DNA of 52,713 nucleotides from Propionibacteriales bacterium. Its GTDB lineage: Bacteria > Actinomycetota > Actinomycetes > Propionibacteriales > Nocardioidaceae. Below the pieces are notes generated by a model. The model had not been told where the DNA came from. It ran no database searches and saw only the letters and a list, made by a program, of their open reading frames with translations. Shown here piece after piece: positions 26,626 through 35,598 of this stretch; position 1 is the first letter of the stretch; the number at the start of each line of letters is the position of its first letter. The position numbers were made by a program, and so were the translations under genes. The DNA is taken from NCBI GenBank assembly GCA_009377795.1, contig WHTJ01000021.1:1-52713 (forward strand). The letters run 5' to 3'.

Positions 26626-28013
26626 GAGATCACCCCCGCCCGTCGAAGCAACGTGGCGCTGGCGGATGCGGCCGCCCGGGCCACGTCCTGCTCGTCCAGA
26701 CGCACGACGGTGTCGTGCTCGACGAGCGGCCGGCCGTTCACCAGAAGCAGTTCCAGCGGTGGCGGCGAACCCAGCACGAGCGCGGCGACCGGGTCGTCGA
26801 TGTCGATGTGCGGCAGCGTGTCGAGCCGCCACAGGGCGACGTCGGCGAGTTTTCCCTTCTCCAGTGAGCCGATCTCGTCCTCGCGGCCGAGCACGCGCGC
26901 GCCGCCGAGGGTGGCCATCTCCAGCGCGTCGCGGACGGCGAGCGCCCTCGGACCGCCGCGCGCTCGCGCGAAGAGCAGAGCGTGCCGCACCTCCTCCAGC
27001 AGCGAGCCGGCCTCGTTGGACGCGGCACCGTCGACGCCGAGTCCCACCGGCACCCCGGCCTCGCGCAGCTCGCCGGTCCGGCAGATGCCGGCGCCCAGGC
27101 GGGCGTTGGACGAGGGACAGTGCGCGACTCCGGTGCCGGTGTCCGCGAGCTTGCCGATGGCCTCGTCGTCGAGGTGTACGGCGTGCGCCAGCCAGACGTC
27201 CTCACCGAGCCAGCCCAGTTTCTCGACGTACTCCACCGGAGAGCAGCCGAACCGCTCGCGGCAGAAGTCCTCCTCGTCGGTCGTCTCCGCGAGGTGTGTG
27301 TGCAACCGGACGCCCTCCCGGCGAGCCAGGGTCGCGGCCTCCGCGAGCAGGTGACCGGTGACGGAGAACGGCGAGCACGGCGCGACCGCGATCCGGACCA
27401 TCGCATCGCGGCCCGGATCGTGGTGCCGCCGGATCGCCTCCTCGGTGGCGGACAGCACGGTGTCGGCGTCCTCGACCACGTGGTCGGGCGGGAGCCCACC
27501 CTGCGACCGGCCGAGGTCCATCGACCCGCGGCACGGATGGAACCGCAGGCCGACGTCGGCGGCGGCCGCGATCTCGGCGGAGAGCAGGTCTCCGCTGCCC
27601 TGCGGGAAGACGTAGTGGTGGTCGGTGGTCGTCGTGCATCCGGTTCGGGCCAGCCAGGTGAGCGATCCGCGGGCCGCGGCGTGGACGATCTCGGCGTCGA
27701 TCCCGGCCCACACCGGGTAGAGCGTGGTGAGCCAGTCGAACAGCGTGTCGTCGACGGCCAGCCCGCGGGTGGCCCATTGGTAGAGGTGGTGGTGGGTGTT
27801 GACCAGGCCCGGTGTGGCGAGACAGCCACGGGCGTCGACCCGGCGTACCCGATCCTCCTTGCCGTGCAGGAAATCGTCCGGTACGGGTCCGGAGCCGACC
27901 GCCACGATCTCGTTGCCGTCGGCCACGATGTGCCCGGTCGTGTGCTCCGTGCGGTCGGCGTCCATGGTCACGAGCGCGCAGCCGTCGATGATCACCCGGG
28001 ACACGGTGTTCAT
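26622..28013 (-). CDS. 8-oxoguanine deaminase-like amidohydrolase
   Basis: 463-residue amidohydrolase of the TrzA/AtzB/guanine deaminase group. LVNTHHHLYQWATRGLA carries the metal HxH and the HHHxYQ pattern seen in 8-oxoguanine deaminases. Further: RFHPCRGSMDLGRSQGG, LHTHLAETTDEEDF, LAHAVHLDDE and GLGVDGAASNEAGSL (metal Asp). 8-oxoguanine deamination gives urate directly, so this enzyme would feed uricase without xanthine dehydrogenase; guanine or a related base is the alternative substrate. ATG at 28013 overlaps the [2Fe-2S] subunit stop. The gene lies inside the xanthine dehydrogenase genes, so expression is tied to them. Confidence 0.85.
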   Translation of the reverse strand: MNTVSRVIIDGCALVTMDADRTEHTTGHIVADGNEIVAVGSGPVPDDFLHGKEDRVRRVDARGCLATPGLVNTHHHLYQWATRGLAVDDTLFDWLTTLYPVWAGIDAEIVHAAARGSLTWLARTGCTTTTDHHYVFPQGSGDLLSAEIAAAADVGLRFHPCRGSMDLGRSQGGLPPDHVVEDADTVLSATEEAIRRHHDPGRDAMVRIAVAPCSPFSVTGHLLAEAATLARREGVRLHTHLAETTDEEDFCRERFGCSPVEYVEKLGWLGEDVWLAHAVHLDDEAIGKLADTGTGVAHCPSSNARLGAGICRTGELREAGVPVGLGVDGAASNEAGSLLEEVRHALLFARARGGPRALAVRDALEMATLGGARVLGREDEIGSLEKGKLADVALWRLDTLPHIDIDDPVAALVLGSPPPLELLLVNGRPLVEHDTVVRLDEQDVARAAASASATLLRRAGVIS

Positions 28014-28489
28014 CCCGCGACCCGGTCGGCGGCCCGGTCGGCGGCCAGGCGTACGGCGTCGAGGATCTTCTCGTATCCGGTGCATCGGCACAGATTCCCG
28101 GCGAGCGCCTCCCGGACCTCGGTGTCGTCGGGACGCCGGCGGCGCCGCAGCAGGTCGTGCGTGGCCACGACCAGCCCAGGCGTACAGAAACCGCATTGGA
28201 CGGCGCCGGCCTCGACGAACGCCTCCTGCACGGGATCGAGATCCTCGCCCTCGGTGAGCCCCTCGACGGTGACGACGTCTCGGCCTTGCGCCTGCCCGGC
28301 CGCGACCAGACAGGCGCACACCGGAGCGCCGTCCAGGTAGACCGTGCAGGAGCCGCATTCGCCTTGCTCGCAGGCGTTCTTCGAGCCGGGTAGACCCATC
28401 CGCTCACGCAGGACGTACAGCAGGCTCTCACCCTCCCGGACGTCGTCTGCTTGCTGCCGTTCGCCGTTGACGGTGCAGGTGACACGCAT
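28010..28489 (-). CDS. xanthine dehydrogenase, [2Fe-2S] subunit
   Basis: 159 residues. The plant-type [2Fe-2S] cluster ligands lie in NACEQGECGSCTVYLDG with a fourth Cys in VCACLVAAG, and the second, helical cluster in VQCGFCTPGLVVATHDLL and GNLCRCTGYEKILDAV. This is the electron-transfer subunit between molybdenum centre and FAD. Start ATG at 28489 lies 6 nt after the FAD subunit stop; the end overlaps the deaminase start (ATGA). Confidence 0.95.
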   Translation of the reverse strand: MRVTCTVNGERQQADDVREGESLLYVLRERMGLPGSKNACEQGECGSCTVYLDGAPVCACLVAAGQAQGRDVVTVEGLTEGEDLDPVQEAFVEAGAVQCGFCTPGLVVATHDLLRRRRRPDDTEVREALAGNLCRCTGYEKILDAVRLAADRAADRVAG

Positions 28490-28495
28490 GGTCGC

Positions 28496-29362
28496 TCATG
28501 CCTTCCGGTAGTCGTTCCAGGCCCAGGTGAACGCGCGGCGGGCCATGACCTGCAGTCCGTGCCGGCGGTATCCGGCCGTGCCGCGTACGTCGTCGATCGG
28601 GGACGCCGCATCGGCCACCAGCTCACCGAACCGGCGCACGACGCTGTCCCGCGGAGCGGCTCGGGACTCCCACAGGCCCTCCTCGGCCAACGCCTGGGAG
28701 AGGAACTCCTCGGCCTCGGGAGCCGGCCTCGGGGTCGCCGCCGCGGAGCCGAAGCCGGTGCCGACCCGGCGCCGTTCGGGGTGCAGGGCGATCGCGAACG
28801 CCGTGACCGCGATGACCATGGCGTTTCTGGTGCCGATCTTGCAGAACTGCTGTGGCCCGGTGGCCGCCGGAACCCATACCGCGGCGATCAGCTCGTCCGG
28901 CCGGAGAGCGTGCCGCTTCACGCCGGTGAAGAACTCGGCCACCGGGATCCGCCGGGTTCCGGTCACCGATGCGGCCTCGACCTCGGCGTCGACGGCCAGC
29001 AGGATCGGGTGCGAGTCGCCGGCCGGTGACGCGGCGCCCAGGTTGCCGCCGACCGTCCCGCGGTTGCGGATCTGCGGGGAGCCGACGGTACGGGAGGCGA
29101 TCGCGAGTCCGGGCAGCCGGTCGGTCAGCTCCGCGATCACCTGGGTGTAGGTGACCGCCGCACCGAGCCGGACCCGGCCGTCGTACACCGCCCATTCGGC
29201 GAGCTCGGGCACCCGGGTCAGGTCGAGCAGGGCGGCGGGACGGCGTACGTCGAAGTTGAGCTCGACCATCACGTCGGTGCCGCCCGCGATCGGCATCGCT
29301 TCGGGGCGCTCGGACTTGACCGCGAGAGCGTCCAGCCAGCTCGTGGGCTGGAGAAAGTCCAT
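28496..29362 (-). CDS. xanthine dehydrogenase, FAD-binding subunit
   Basis: 288 residues of the molybdopterin dehydrogenase FAD-binding family: MPIAGGTDVMVELNFDVRRP (FAD loop 1), GSPQIRNRGTVGGNLGAASP (FAD loop 2), FFTGVKRHALRPDELIAAV. Passes electrons from the Fe-S subunit to NAD+. ATG at 29362 is preceded by GGAG at five nt; the longer reading to 29428 is unlikely. First gene of the ten-gene purine operon, divergent from the PucR regulator with a 176-bp shared promoter region. Confidence 0.93.
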   Translation of the reverse strand: MDFLQPTSWLDALAVKSERPEAMPIAGGTDVMVELNFDVRRPAALLDLTRVPELAEWAVYDGRVRLGAAVTYTQVIAELTDRLPGLAIASRTVGSPQIRNRGTVGGNLGAASPAGDSHPILLAVDAEVEAASVTGTRRIPVAEFFTGVKRHALRPDELIAAVWVPAATGPQQFCKIGTRNAMVIAVTAFAIALHPERRRVGTGFGSAAATPRPAPEAEEFLSQALAEEGLWESRAAPRDSVVRRFGELVADAASPIDDVRGTAGYRRHGLQVMARRAFTWAWNDYRKA

Positions 29363-29481
29363 CACTGCTCCGGGTGCATCGGGATCTCCACTCGTCGTGG
29401 AGATCTCCCGAGTCAACTCCCGCGCCACCCCGTCGGGATAGCCGCAGCCGGCACAATTCGGTGCCCGGTGACGGGTGCACC

Positions 29482-29499
29482 TTTGTAGGATCGAACAAT
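29482..29499 (+). promoter_or_regulatory. candidate pucR -10 overlapped by TTGT-N8-ACAA operator
   Basis: TAGGAT at 29486-29491 is a possible -10 for pucR. It is embedded in TTGT (29483-29486) - N8 - ACAA (29495-29498), a small symmetric site in the only intergenic stretch between the regulator and the operon it should control. Binding by PucR is inference. Confidence 0.35.
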
Positions 29500-29538
29500 G
29501 CCCGGACGACCCGGGCGAGCGCCGGAAGGAGGGCGCCG

Positions 29539-31074
29539 ATGCGGCTGCGCGACCTGGTCGGTCCGTCCGGCATGCGGCTCGTCCCGCGATGCGACGACGG
29601 CCTGCTGGACCGGCCGGTCAAGGGGGTCTTCACCACCGACCTGCTCGATCCCCGGCGCTATCTCGATGGCGGCGAGCTGGTGCTCACGGGCCTGGTGTGG
29701 CGGCGAGTGGCCGGCGACTCGGAGACCTTCGTTTCCGCGCTGGCGGAGGCGAACGTCGCGGGTCTCGGCGCGGGCATGGCGCAGTACGGTGCGCTGCCCG
29801 ACGATCTCGTCGCCGCCTGCCGGGCGCACGGCGTCCCGCTTCTCGAGGTGCCCGAGGAGGTCTCGTTCGCCACCATCACCCGCCGCGTGATGACCGCCGA
29901 GCGGGCCGGCCGGTTGTGGCCCCGGCTGGTGGAGGCGATCGCCGAGGGGACCGGGCTCGACGAGGCGGTCTCGCTCGTCGGCGTGGAGCTCGGGCTGGAC
30001 TGCCGGGCCCTGAGCCCGGGCGGACGCCAGGTGGCGTCCGCGCACGAGCCCTGGCCGCCCGACCGGCTGGACCGGATCACCCGGGCCTTCCTCACCGCAT
30101 CGCGATTCCCGCTGGTCGTGCGGCTGGCCGACGGCTCGGACTGGTCGGTGTTCTCCACCGGGCCCATGTCCCGGCATCGGACCATGCGGTGGTTCGTCGC
30201 CGCGGGCGGCGATCACCGGACATGGAGCGACGAGGCGTCCGACGCCGTTGCGGAGCTGTGCGCGCTGGTGGCGCTGGAGCAGTCGCACCATGAGGCGGAG
30301 ACGAGGCTGGAACACAGCCTGGCCGACGAGATCATGCGGTCACTGGCGTCCGGTGAGCGGGGTCGCGCGCAGGCGCTCGACCGGCTCAGGGACCTGGAGG
30401 TACCGGCGGACGCCGGGCTCGCGGTGCTGGTGGCCGGCGTACCGTCGCGGCCGGAGCTGGCCGAGTCCCTGCGGATGCTGCTCGACGATGCCGCCCGGTC
30501 GACCGGACTGCACGCCGTGCTCGGCGTCCACGAGGGCCGGGCGGTGGCGCTGGTGTCGGGTGCGGCCGGGAAGCAGGCGGCGATGCTGGAGGAGGTGCGG
30601 GCGTGCGGGTCGCGGCTGGCGGCCGGACTCGACCGGGCGCGGCTGACCGTCGGCGTGGGTACCCGGTCGTCCTTGGCGGCGGTCTCGGGTGCGCTGGACG
30701 AGGCGCGGCATGCTCAGCAGGTCGCCGAGCTGCGGCCGGGCGCGTTCGCGATGGCCACCGGCGAGGAGGTGGGCTCGTACCGCGTGCTGCTCGCGGCCGT
30801 TCCCGACGACATCCGGCGCGACTTCGCCGGACGTGTGCTGCAGAGGGTCATCGAGTACGACGAGCGCAATGCCGCCGGCCTCATTCTCACGCTGGCCAGC
30901 TGGCTCGGGCACGGCGGCTCGTGGAGCCGGTGCGCCGCGGAGATGCATCTGCATGTGAACACGGTCCGCTATCGCATCGGCCGGGTGGAGACCCTCACGG
31001 AGCGCGACCTGCAACGCATCGAGGACCGGGTCGACGTGTTCCTCGCCCTCCGGTCCCTGGGGATCGACGTCTAG
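29539..31074 (+). CDS. pucR: PucR family transcriptional regulator
   Basis: 511-residue regulator. The N-terminal PucR domain is recognisable (MRLRDLVGPSGMRLVP, VKGVFTTDLLDPRRYLDGGE, LVLTGLVWRR, LPDDLVAACRAHGVPLLEVP), a central GGDEF-like/CdaR domain follows, and the C-terminal PucR-type HTH reads WLGHGGSWSRCAAEMHLHVN with TVRYRIGRVETLT. The family senses purine breakdown products or nucleobases. ATG at 29539 follows GGAAGGAGGG at good spacing. Divergent from the xanthine dehydrogenase operon, which it most likely controls; effector and sign of control unknown. Confidence 0.92.
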   Translation: MRLRDLVGPSGMRLVPRCDDGLLDRPVKGVFTTDLLDPRRYLDGGELVLTGLVWRRVAGDSETFVSALAEANVAGLGAGMAQYGALPDDLVAACRAHGVPLLEVPEEVSFATITRRVMTAERAGRLWPRLVEAIAEGTGLDEAVSLVGVELGLDCRALSPGGRQVASAHEPWPPDRLDRITRAFLTASRFPLVVRLADGSDWSVFSTGPMSRHRTMRWFVAAGGDHRTWSDEASDAVAELCALVALEQSHHEAETRLEHSLADEIMRSLASGERGRAQALDRLRDLEVPADAGLAVLVAGVPSRPELAESLRMLLDDAARSTGLHAVLGVHEGRAVALVSGAAGKQAAMLEEVRACGSRLAAGLDRARLTVGVGTRSSLAAVSGALDEARHAQQVAELRPGAFAMATGEEVGSYRVLLAAVPDDIRRDFAGRVLQRVIEYDERNAAGLILTLASWLGHGGSWSRCAAEMHLHVNTVRYRIGRVETLTERDLQRIEDRVDVFLALRSLGIDV

Positions 31075-31119
31075 TCGGGTCCTGGCCGGGCTCGCCGAAT
31101 GGGCGGTGTACGGCGGCCG

Positions 31120-31141
31120 GATGTGCAAGGTGGGCGCCTCG
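31120..31141 (+). promoter_or_regulatory. 22-nt element shared with the ehuB upstream region
   Basis: This 22-mer matches 36060-36081 at 18 positions and contains CAAGGT, a plausible -10. Both copies lie ~45 nt after the stop of the preceding plus-strand gene and ~170-210 nt before the next plus-strand start. Function as a promoter is inference. Confidence 0.3.
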
Positions 31142-31167
31142 CAACCGGTATCCGTTGTCGCGGATGA

Positions 31168-31222
31168 TCTGTAGCCGTTACATCGCCTGTAAATCGAGCA
31201 CAGACGACGTGACGGCTACAGA
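31168..31222. repeat. long-armed inverted repeat after pucR
   Basis: TCTGTAGCCGT (31168-31178) and ACGGCTACAGA (31212-31222) are perfect 11-bp inverted arms 33 nt apart, with two further pairs inside. Could terminate pucR or serve as an operator for the peroxiredoxin-like gene; no T-tract follows. Confidence 0.4.
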
Positions 31223-31333
31223 GCTGCCCGATCCGCATCAAGATGGGGTCGGCTCGAGATCGTGTGTAGCGCTGCGTTGTCGGTGAGCGAGGCCGCGAGC
31301 GCGGCCGTGGCTCGCTGCGGCAGAATCGTGGTG

Positions 31334-32131
31334 ATGCCTGCCGTGGAGTCGTTCATGGTCCCGATCGGGACACCCGCCCCCGAGTTCGCGCTGCCCGCGG
31401 TCGACGGGCGCCACGTCGCATTGGCGGACCTGGCCGGGCACCCGGCGCTGCTGGTGATGTTCCTCTGCAACCACTGCCCGTACGTCCGGCACGTCGAAAC
31501 CGGCATCGGTGCTCTGGTGCGGGAGTACGCATCGCGCGGCGTCGCCGCGGCCGGGGTGTGCAGCAACGACACCGCCGCCTACCCGGACGACGGCCCGGCC
31601 GGCCTCGAGGCCCAGATGAGCCGCGCGGGCTTCACGTTCCCGTATCTGCTCGACGAGTCGCAGGAGGTCGCGAAAGCGTACCGCGCGGCCTGCACTCCGG
31701 ACTTCTTCGTGTACGACGCCGAGCGGCGGCTGGCGTACCGGGGCGAGTTCGACGGCGCCCGGCCGGGAAACGGCGTACCGGTGACCGGCGACTCACTCCG
31801 CGCCGCTCTGGATCTGGTACTGGAGGGCGGGCCGGTGCCCGATCCACGCCCGACCCACGCCCGACCCCGCGTACGACTCGCGCGCTACACGCGGGTGGGT
31901 ACGGTGATCGCGTCGTCGACGTGGTCCGGCACCGCCACGGCCGGTCGGGCGGCACGGCGTTCGTGCAAGGCGAGCAGTACGACGGATGCCAGCACTACCG
32001 CGAAACCGAGCCACTGGCTGGTGTCGAGCCGCCCGTCGAGGAAGGCGACGCCGACGGCCGCCGCGGTCACCGGGAACGCGAGCTCGGCCAGCGTCGCCCT
32101 GGAGGCCGGAGTCTGCCGCAGGGCGATGTAG
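31334..32131 (+). CDS. PRX_like1 thioredoxin-fold protein with aberrant C-terminus
   Basis: Residues 1-170 match the PRX_like1 (AhpC/TSA) family: VPIGTPAPEFALPAVDG, MFLCNHCPYVRHVE (redox CxxC), CSNDTAAYPDDG, ACTPDFFVYDAE and YRGEFDGARPGNGVPVTG. The family normally ends with PSIGCNIKW soon after this point. Here that ending is missing and the frame continues ~95 residues of Arg/Ser/Ala/Thr-rich sequence, antisense to the EamA gene (31885-32131), to a chance stop. A tandem 11-bp duplication (CACGCCCGACC) lies at the transition, ~31850-31875. The 3' end is therefore probably damaged or overwritten. ATG at 31334 follows CAGAAT, a possible -10 for a leaderless message. Confidence 0.7.
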   Translation: MPAVESFMVPIGTPAPEFALPAVDGRHVALADLAGHPALLVMFLCNHCPYVRHVETGIGALVREYASRGVAAAGVCSNDTAAYPDDGPAGLEAQMSRAGFTFPYLLDESQEVAKAYRAACTPDFFVYDAERRLAYRGEFDGARPGNGVPVTGDSLRAALDLVLEGGPVPDPRPTHARPRVRLARYTRVGTVIASSTWSGTATAGRAARRSCKASSTTDASTTAKPSHWLVSSRPSRKATPTAAAVTGNASSASVALEAGVCRRAM

Positions 32132-32841
32132 TACAACACGAGCGCGAGCAGGCCGGGAACGGCGGCGAGCGCGATCAGCCTCGGCACCAGGGCCAGCGGA
32201 ACCGCCGGAGAGGTCTGTGTCACGGTGGCCAGCACCGCGAGGGTGACGAGCCCGACGGTGAACCGCAGCGTGGTCAGGTGCAGGAACGACAGCTCGGCGC
32301 TGACCAGCCGGCCGAGTACCGTCCCGGCGGCCCACAGCGCGGCGGCACCGACCGCGAGGGCCGCGGCGCCCAGGCTGCTCAGGCCCACGCCGAAAGGATC
32401 GGGGAAGGCGAGCAGCCACGCACCGACGATCGCCGGCACCGCGAACACCGAGAAGCGAGATGTCACCCGCTCGTGGAGCAGGACGGCCGCGAGGACGATC
32501 GCGAGCACCGGCTGCAGCTTCTGCAGCACCTGCGGCGTGATCGGGTCACCGATCCGGAACGCCGCGGTGAACATCACCGTGGCCAGCGCCGAGGAGCCGC
32601 CGCCGATGACGAGCACGCCCAGCCTGGCCCGGATGCTGGATCGGCTCAGCGCCCGCACGGCGGGGACCACCCACGGCAATACCAGCAGCACGAGCACGAC
32701 GTGTTCGGCGAGGACGACGGTCAACGCGGGCAGCTCCTGGGACAGCGGCTCGCGCAGCAGGCTGGAGAGGCCCCACAGGCTGGCGGCGACGGCGATCAGC
32801 CAGGTACGGTCACCGGCACGCCCAACGCTGGTATCGGACAA
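31885..32841 (-). CDS. EamA/DMT family transporter
   Basis: ~318 residues with ten hydrophobic segments in two EamA repeats: TWLIAVAASLWGLSSLLREP begins the first, and LAVGAAALWAAGTVLGRLVS the second; FRIGDPITPQVLQKLQPVLA and QTPASRATLAELAFPVTAA are the typical loop/helix elements. Drug/metabolite efflux permease, substrate unknown. TTG at 32841 has GGAGAG at good spacing; TTG at 32868 is the upstream alternative. Its 3' end overlaps the run-on end of the peroxiredoxin-like gene by 247 bp on the opposite strand. Confidence 0.85.
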   Translation of the reverse strand: MSDTSVGRAGDRTWLIAVAASLWGLSSLLREPLSQELPALTVVLAEHVVLVLLVLPWVVPAVRALSRSSIRARLGVLVIGGGSSALATVMFTAAFRIGDPITPQVLQKLQPVLAIVLAAVLLHERVTSRFSVFAVPAIVGAWLLAFPDPFGVGLSSLGAAALAVGAAALWAAGTVLGRLVSAELSFLHLTTLRFTVGLVTLAVLATVTQTSPAVPLALVPRLIALAAVPGLLALVLYYIALRQTPASRATLAELAFPVTAAAVGVAFLDGRLDTSQWLGFAVVLASVVLLALHERRAARPAVAVPDHVDDAITVPTRV

Positions 32842-32972
32842 TGTCGGCTCTCCTTCGGCCTCCGGCAAGCGGGGTTGGCAAGCGTCAGCGTAACGGGGCG
32901 GCGCGGTTGCACATCAGGCCGCTCTCCTGGGGCGCGAACTGAGGGGCCAATAGGACAGGCCCGGCCGGGAGG

Positions 32973-34391
32973 TCAGCCCTTGACCACGCCGAGCGGGACG
33001 AGTCGCGCGACCTTCCGGGCGAGGCCCGCGCGTTCGCTGGTCTCGACCACGGAGGTGACGTCCTTGTACGCCGTCGGCGCCTCCTCGGCGAGGCCGCGCC
33101 ACGAGGTGCCGCGCACGACGATGCCGTGGTCCTCCAGCTCGTCGCGAAGCCGGCGACCGCGCACCGAGCGGGCCGCCTGGTGCCGGCTCTGCACCCGGCC
33201 GGCCCCGTGGGCGGTGGAGTGGAAGGCCTCACCGCCGGGCACGCCGACCAGAAGGTACGACGCGGTTCCCATCGTTCCGGGGATGAGTACCGGCTGTCCG
33301 AACGGTCTGAGATCGGCCGGGAGGTCCGCATGGCCGGGCGGCAATGCCCTGGTGGCTCCCTTTCGATGCACACAAAGGGAAATCTCCCTGCCGTCGACCT
33401 CGTGCTCCTCGATCTTGGCCAGGTTGTGCGACACGTCGTACACGAGGTCGAGGTCCCCGCCCCCCACGGACTCGAACACCCGCCGCGCGGCCTCGCCGAG
33501 CAGCTGGCGGTTCGCGCGTCCGTAGTTCGCCGCGGCCGCCATCGCCCCGAGGTAGCCGCGGCCCTCCGGGCGCTGCACCGGGGCGCAGGCCAGCTGCCGG
33601 TCGGGGACGGAGATGCCGTACGACGACATCGCCTTCTCCATCGTCTGTACGTGATCGGTGCAGATCTGGTGGCCGAGCCCGCGCGAACCGGTGTGGATCA
33701 TCACGCACACCTGGCTCGGGCGCAGCCCCATCGCCTCCGCGACCGCGTCGTAGATCTCGTCGACCACTTGGACCTCGAGGAAGTGATTCCCCGAGCCCAG
33801 ACTGCCGACCTGACCCGTTCCGCGCTCGAGTGCGCGAGAGCTCACCTGGGACGGATCGGCGTCCGCGACCGCACCGCCGTCCTCGCAGCGATCGAGGTCG
33901 CGCTGTACCCCATGACCGCACTCCACGGCGTACCGTGACCCATCGAGCAGAATCCGCTGCAGTTCGTTCCGGCCGCGGAGACTCCACACGCGGCCGCGTC
34001 CGGCCCCGCGCGGGACCGCGCGGTCGAGTCCGTCCATCACGGCCCGCAGGCGGTCCGCGATCCGGTCGCGGTCGAGGTCCCTGGCCGCGAGCAGGCGTAC
34101 GCCACAGGAGATGTCGAAGCCGACACCTCCGGGCGACACGACGCCGTCCGCATCGACCTCCGTTGCCGCGACGCCGCCGATCGGGAACCCGTATCCCCAG
34201 TGCACATCCGGCATCGCGTACGACGCATGCACCACGCCCGGCAGCGTGGCGACGTTCGCGACCTGTTCCAGCGACTTGTCGGAGCGCACGTCGGGCAGCA
34301 GGTCCCGAGAGACGAAGGCGATCCCGGGCACCCGCATGTCCCCTTCACGCTCGATGCGGAGGCGCCACGGACTTTCCTCGGTGATTCTCAT
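32973..34391 (-). CDS. rtcB: RtcB RNA ligase
   Basis: Joins RNA 2',3'-cyclic phosphate or 3'-phosphate ends to 5'-OH ends using GTP and Mn2+. 472 residues. Mn ligands are in [18 protein letters not shown] (Asp, Cys), [11 protein letters not shown] (His), [12 protein letters not shown] (His) and [13 protein letters not shown] (His); the guanylylated His is in [19 protein letters not shown]. All are intact, so the enzyme should be active. ATG at 34391. Divergent from a CapA-like phosphoesterase coupled to archease, the RtcB cofactor that speeds guanylylation; the three probably form an RNA-repair group. Confidence 0.95.
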   Translation of the reverse strand: MRITEESPWRLRIEREGDMRVPGIAFVSRDLLPDVRSDKSLEQVANVATLPGVVHASYAMPDVHWGYGFPIGGVAATEVDADGVVSPGGVGFDISCGVRLLAARDLDRDRIADRLRAVMDGLDRAVPRGAGRGRVWSLRGRNELQRILLDGSRYAVECGHGVQRDLDRCEDGGAVADADPSQVSSRALERGTGQVGSLGSGNHFLEVQVVDEIYDAVAEAMGLRPSQVCVMIHTGSRGLGHQICTDHVQTMEKAMSSYGISVPDRQLACAPVQRPEGRGYLGAMAAAANYGRANRQLLGEAARRVFESVGGGDLDLVYDVSHNLAKIEEHEVDGREISLCVHRKGATRALPPGHADLPADLRPFGQPVLIPGTMGTASYLLVGVPGGEAFHSTAHGAGRVQSRHQAARSVRGRRLRDELEDHGIVVRGTSWRGLAEEAPTAYKDVTSVVETSERAGLARKVARLVPLGVVKG

Positions 34392-34463
34392 GACACACGA
34401 CCAAAGCTGAGGCTGCTCAGCGTTCCACCGCCCACGGTACGCCGCCACGTGCCAGTCACGGCC

Positions 34464-34479
34464 TAGCGTGGGGGCTGTG
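34464..34479 (+). promoter_or_regulatory. -10 element for capA-like/archease operon, leaderless GTG
   Basis: TAGCGT at 34464-34469 matches the -10 used elsewhere in the window; GTG at 34477 begins eight bases after its end, compatible with a leaderless message. The 85-bp region is shared with divergent rtcB. Confidence 0.4.
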
Positions 34480-35598
34480 CCCGAAGGCGTGGTGACGATG
34501 TTCCTCTGCGGCGACGTGATGCTGGGTCGCGGCGTGGACCAGATCCTGCCGCATGCGGGTGATCCGGCCCTGCGGGAGGCGTACGTCGGCGACGCCGGGG
34601 GCTACGTCGCGCTGGCGGAGCGGCGGGGCGGTCCGATCCCGCGTCCGGTCGACTTCTCGTGGCCGTGGGGGGATTCGCTCGATGTGCTCGATGAGGTCGC
34701 ACCCGATCTCCGGATCGTGAACCTCGAGACCAGCGTCACCCGAAGCGACGACTTCGTTCCCGGGAAGGCCGTGCACTACCGGATGCACCCCGAGAACCTT
34801 CCATGCCTGTCCGCCGTCCGGCCCGATGCGTGCGCGCTGGCGAACAACCACGTGCTCGACTTCGGCCGCCGAGGTTTGCAGGAGACGCTCGATGCGCTGA
34901 CCGACGCCGGTCTTCAGGCGGCCGGGGCGGGGCGCGATCTGGCCTCGGCGCAGCGACCGGCCGTCGTGACCATGGGCGAGGGCCGGCGGGTGCTGGTGTT
35001 CTCCGTCGGGACGGAGTCCGGCGGTATCCCGTCCGGTTGGGCCGCGACCGAGGGCCGTCACGGGGTCGCTCTGGTTCCCGGCCTCTCCGCGTCGTCGGCG
35101 GCGGAGATCACCGATCGGGTACGCCGGCTGAGGCGACCGGGCGATCTCGTCGTGGTCTCGATCCACTGGGGGTCGAACTGGGGGTACGACGTCCCGCGAC
35201 ACCAGATCCGCTTCGCGCACCGGCTGATCGACGGGGGCGTCGACGCCGTACACGGGCACTCGTCCCACCACCCTCGGCCGATCGAGGTCTACAAGGACAG
35301 GCCAATCCTCTACGGCTGTGGCGACTTCATCGACGACTACGAGGGCATCACCGGGTACGAGGAGTACCGCGTCGACCTTCGGCTGCTGTATTTCGTCCAG
35401 ATGGAAGCAGAAACCGGCAAACTGGCAGGTCTGCGGATGGTCCCCATGCAGACTCGGCAGATGCGGCTTCGGCACGCCGTACCCGAGGACACCCAATGGT
35501 TGCGGGACGTCCTCAGCCGAGAGAGCCGTCGGTTCGGGTCGCGAGTCGATCTCGACCGGGACGGTGTACTCACGCTCGCCCGGAGGGAGGAGCGGTGA
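34477..35598 (+). CDS. CapA family metallophosphoesterase-like protein
   Basis: ~373 residues of the CapA/PGA_cap metallophosphoesterase fold: [72 protein letters not shown] and [18 protein letters not shown], which supply the Asp, Glu, Asn-His and His metal ligands. No signal peptide or membrane anchor is present, so unlike polyglutamate-capsule CapA it should be cytoplasmic. The stop overlaps the archease start (GTGA), and rtcB is divergent 85 bp upstream. A role in trimming RNA ends before RtcB ligation is an attractive inference. The GTG at 34468 is an alternative start. Confidence 0.85.
   Translation: MPEGVVTMFLCGDVMLGRGVDQILPHAGDPALREAYVGDAGGYVALAERRGGPIPRPVDFSWPWGDSLDVLDEVAPDLRIVNLETSVTRSDDFVPGKAVHYRMHPENLPCLSAVRPDACALANNHVLDFGRRGLQETLDALTDAGLQAAGAGRDLASAQRPAVVTMGEGRRVLVFSVGTESGGIPSGWAATEGRHGVALVPGLSASSAAEITDRVRRLRRPGDLVVVSIHWGSNWGYDVPRHQIRFAHRLIDGGVDAVHGHSSHHPRPIEVYKDRPILYGCGDFIDDYEGITGYEEYRVDLRLLYFVQMEAETGKLAGLRMVPMQTRQMRLRHAVPEDTQWLRDVLSRESRRFGSRVDLDRDGVLTLARREER

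Noticed and set aside
31558-33525. A 655-residue plus-strand ORF over EamA and rtcB
   Set aside because: Shadow frame; Arg/Gly/Gln-rich without any domain, while the opposite strand holds recognisable proteins.
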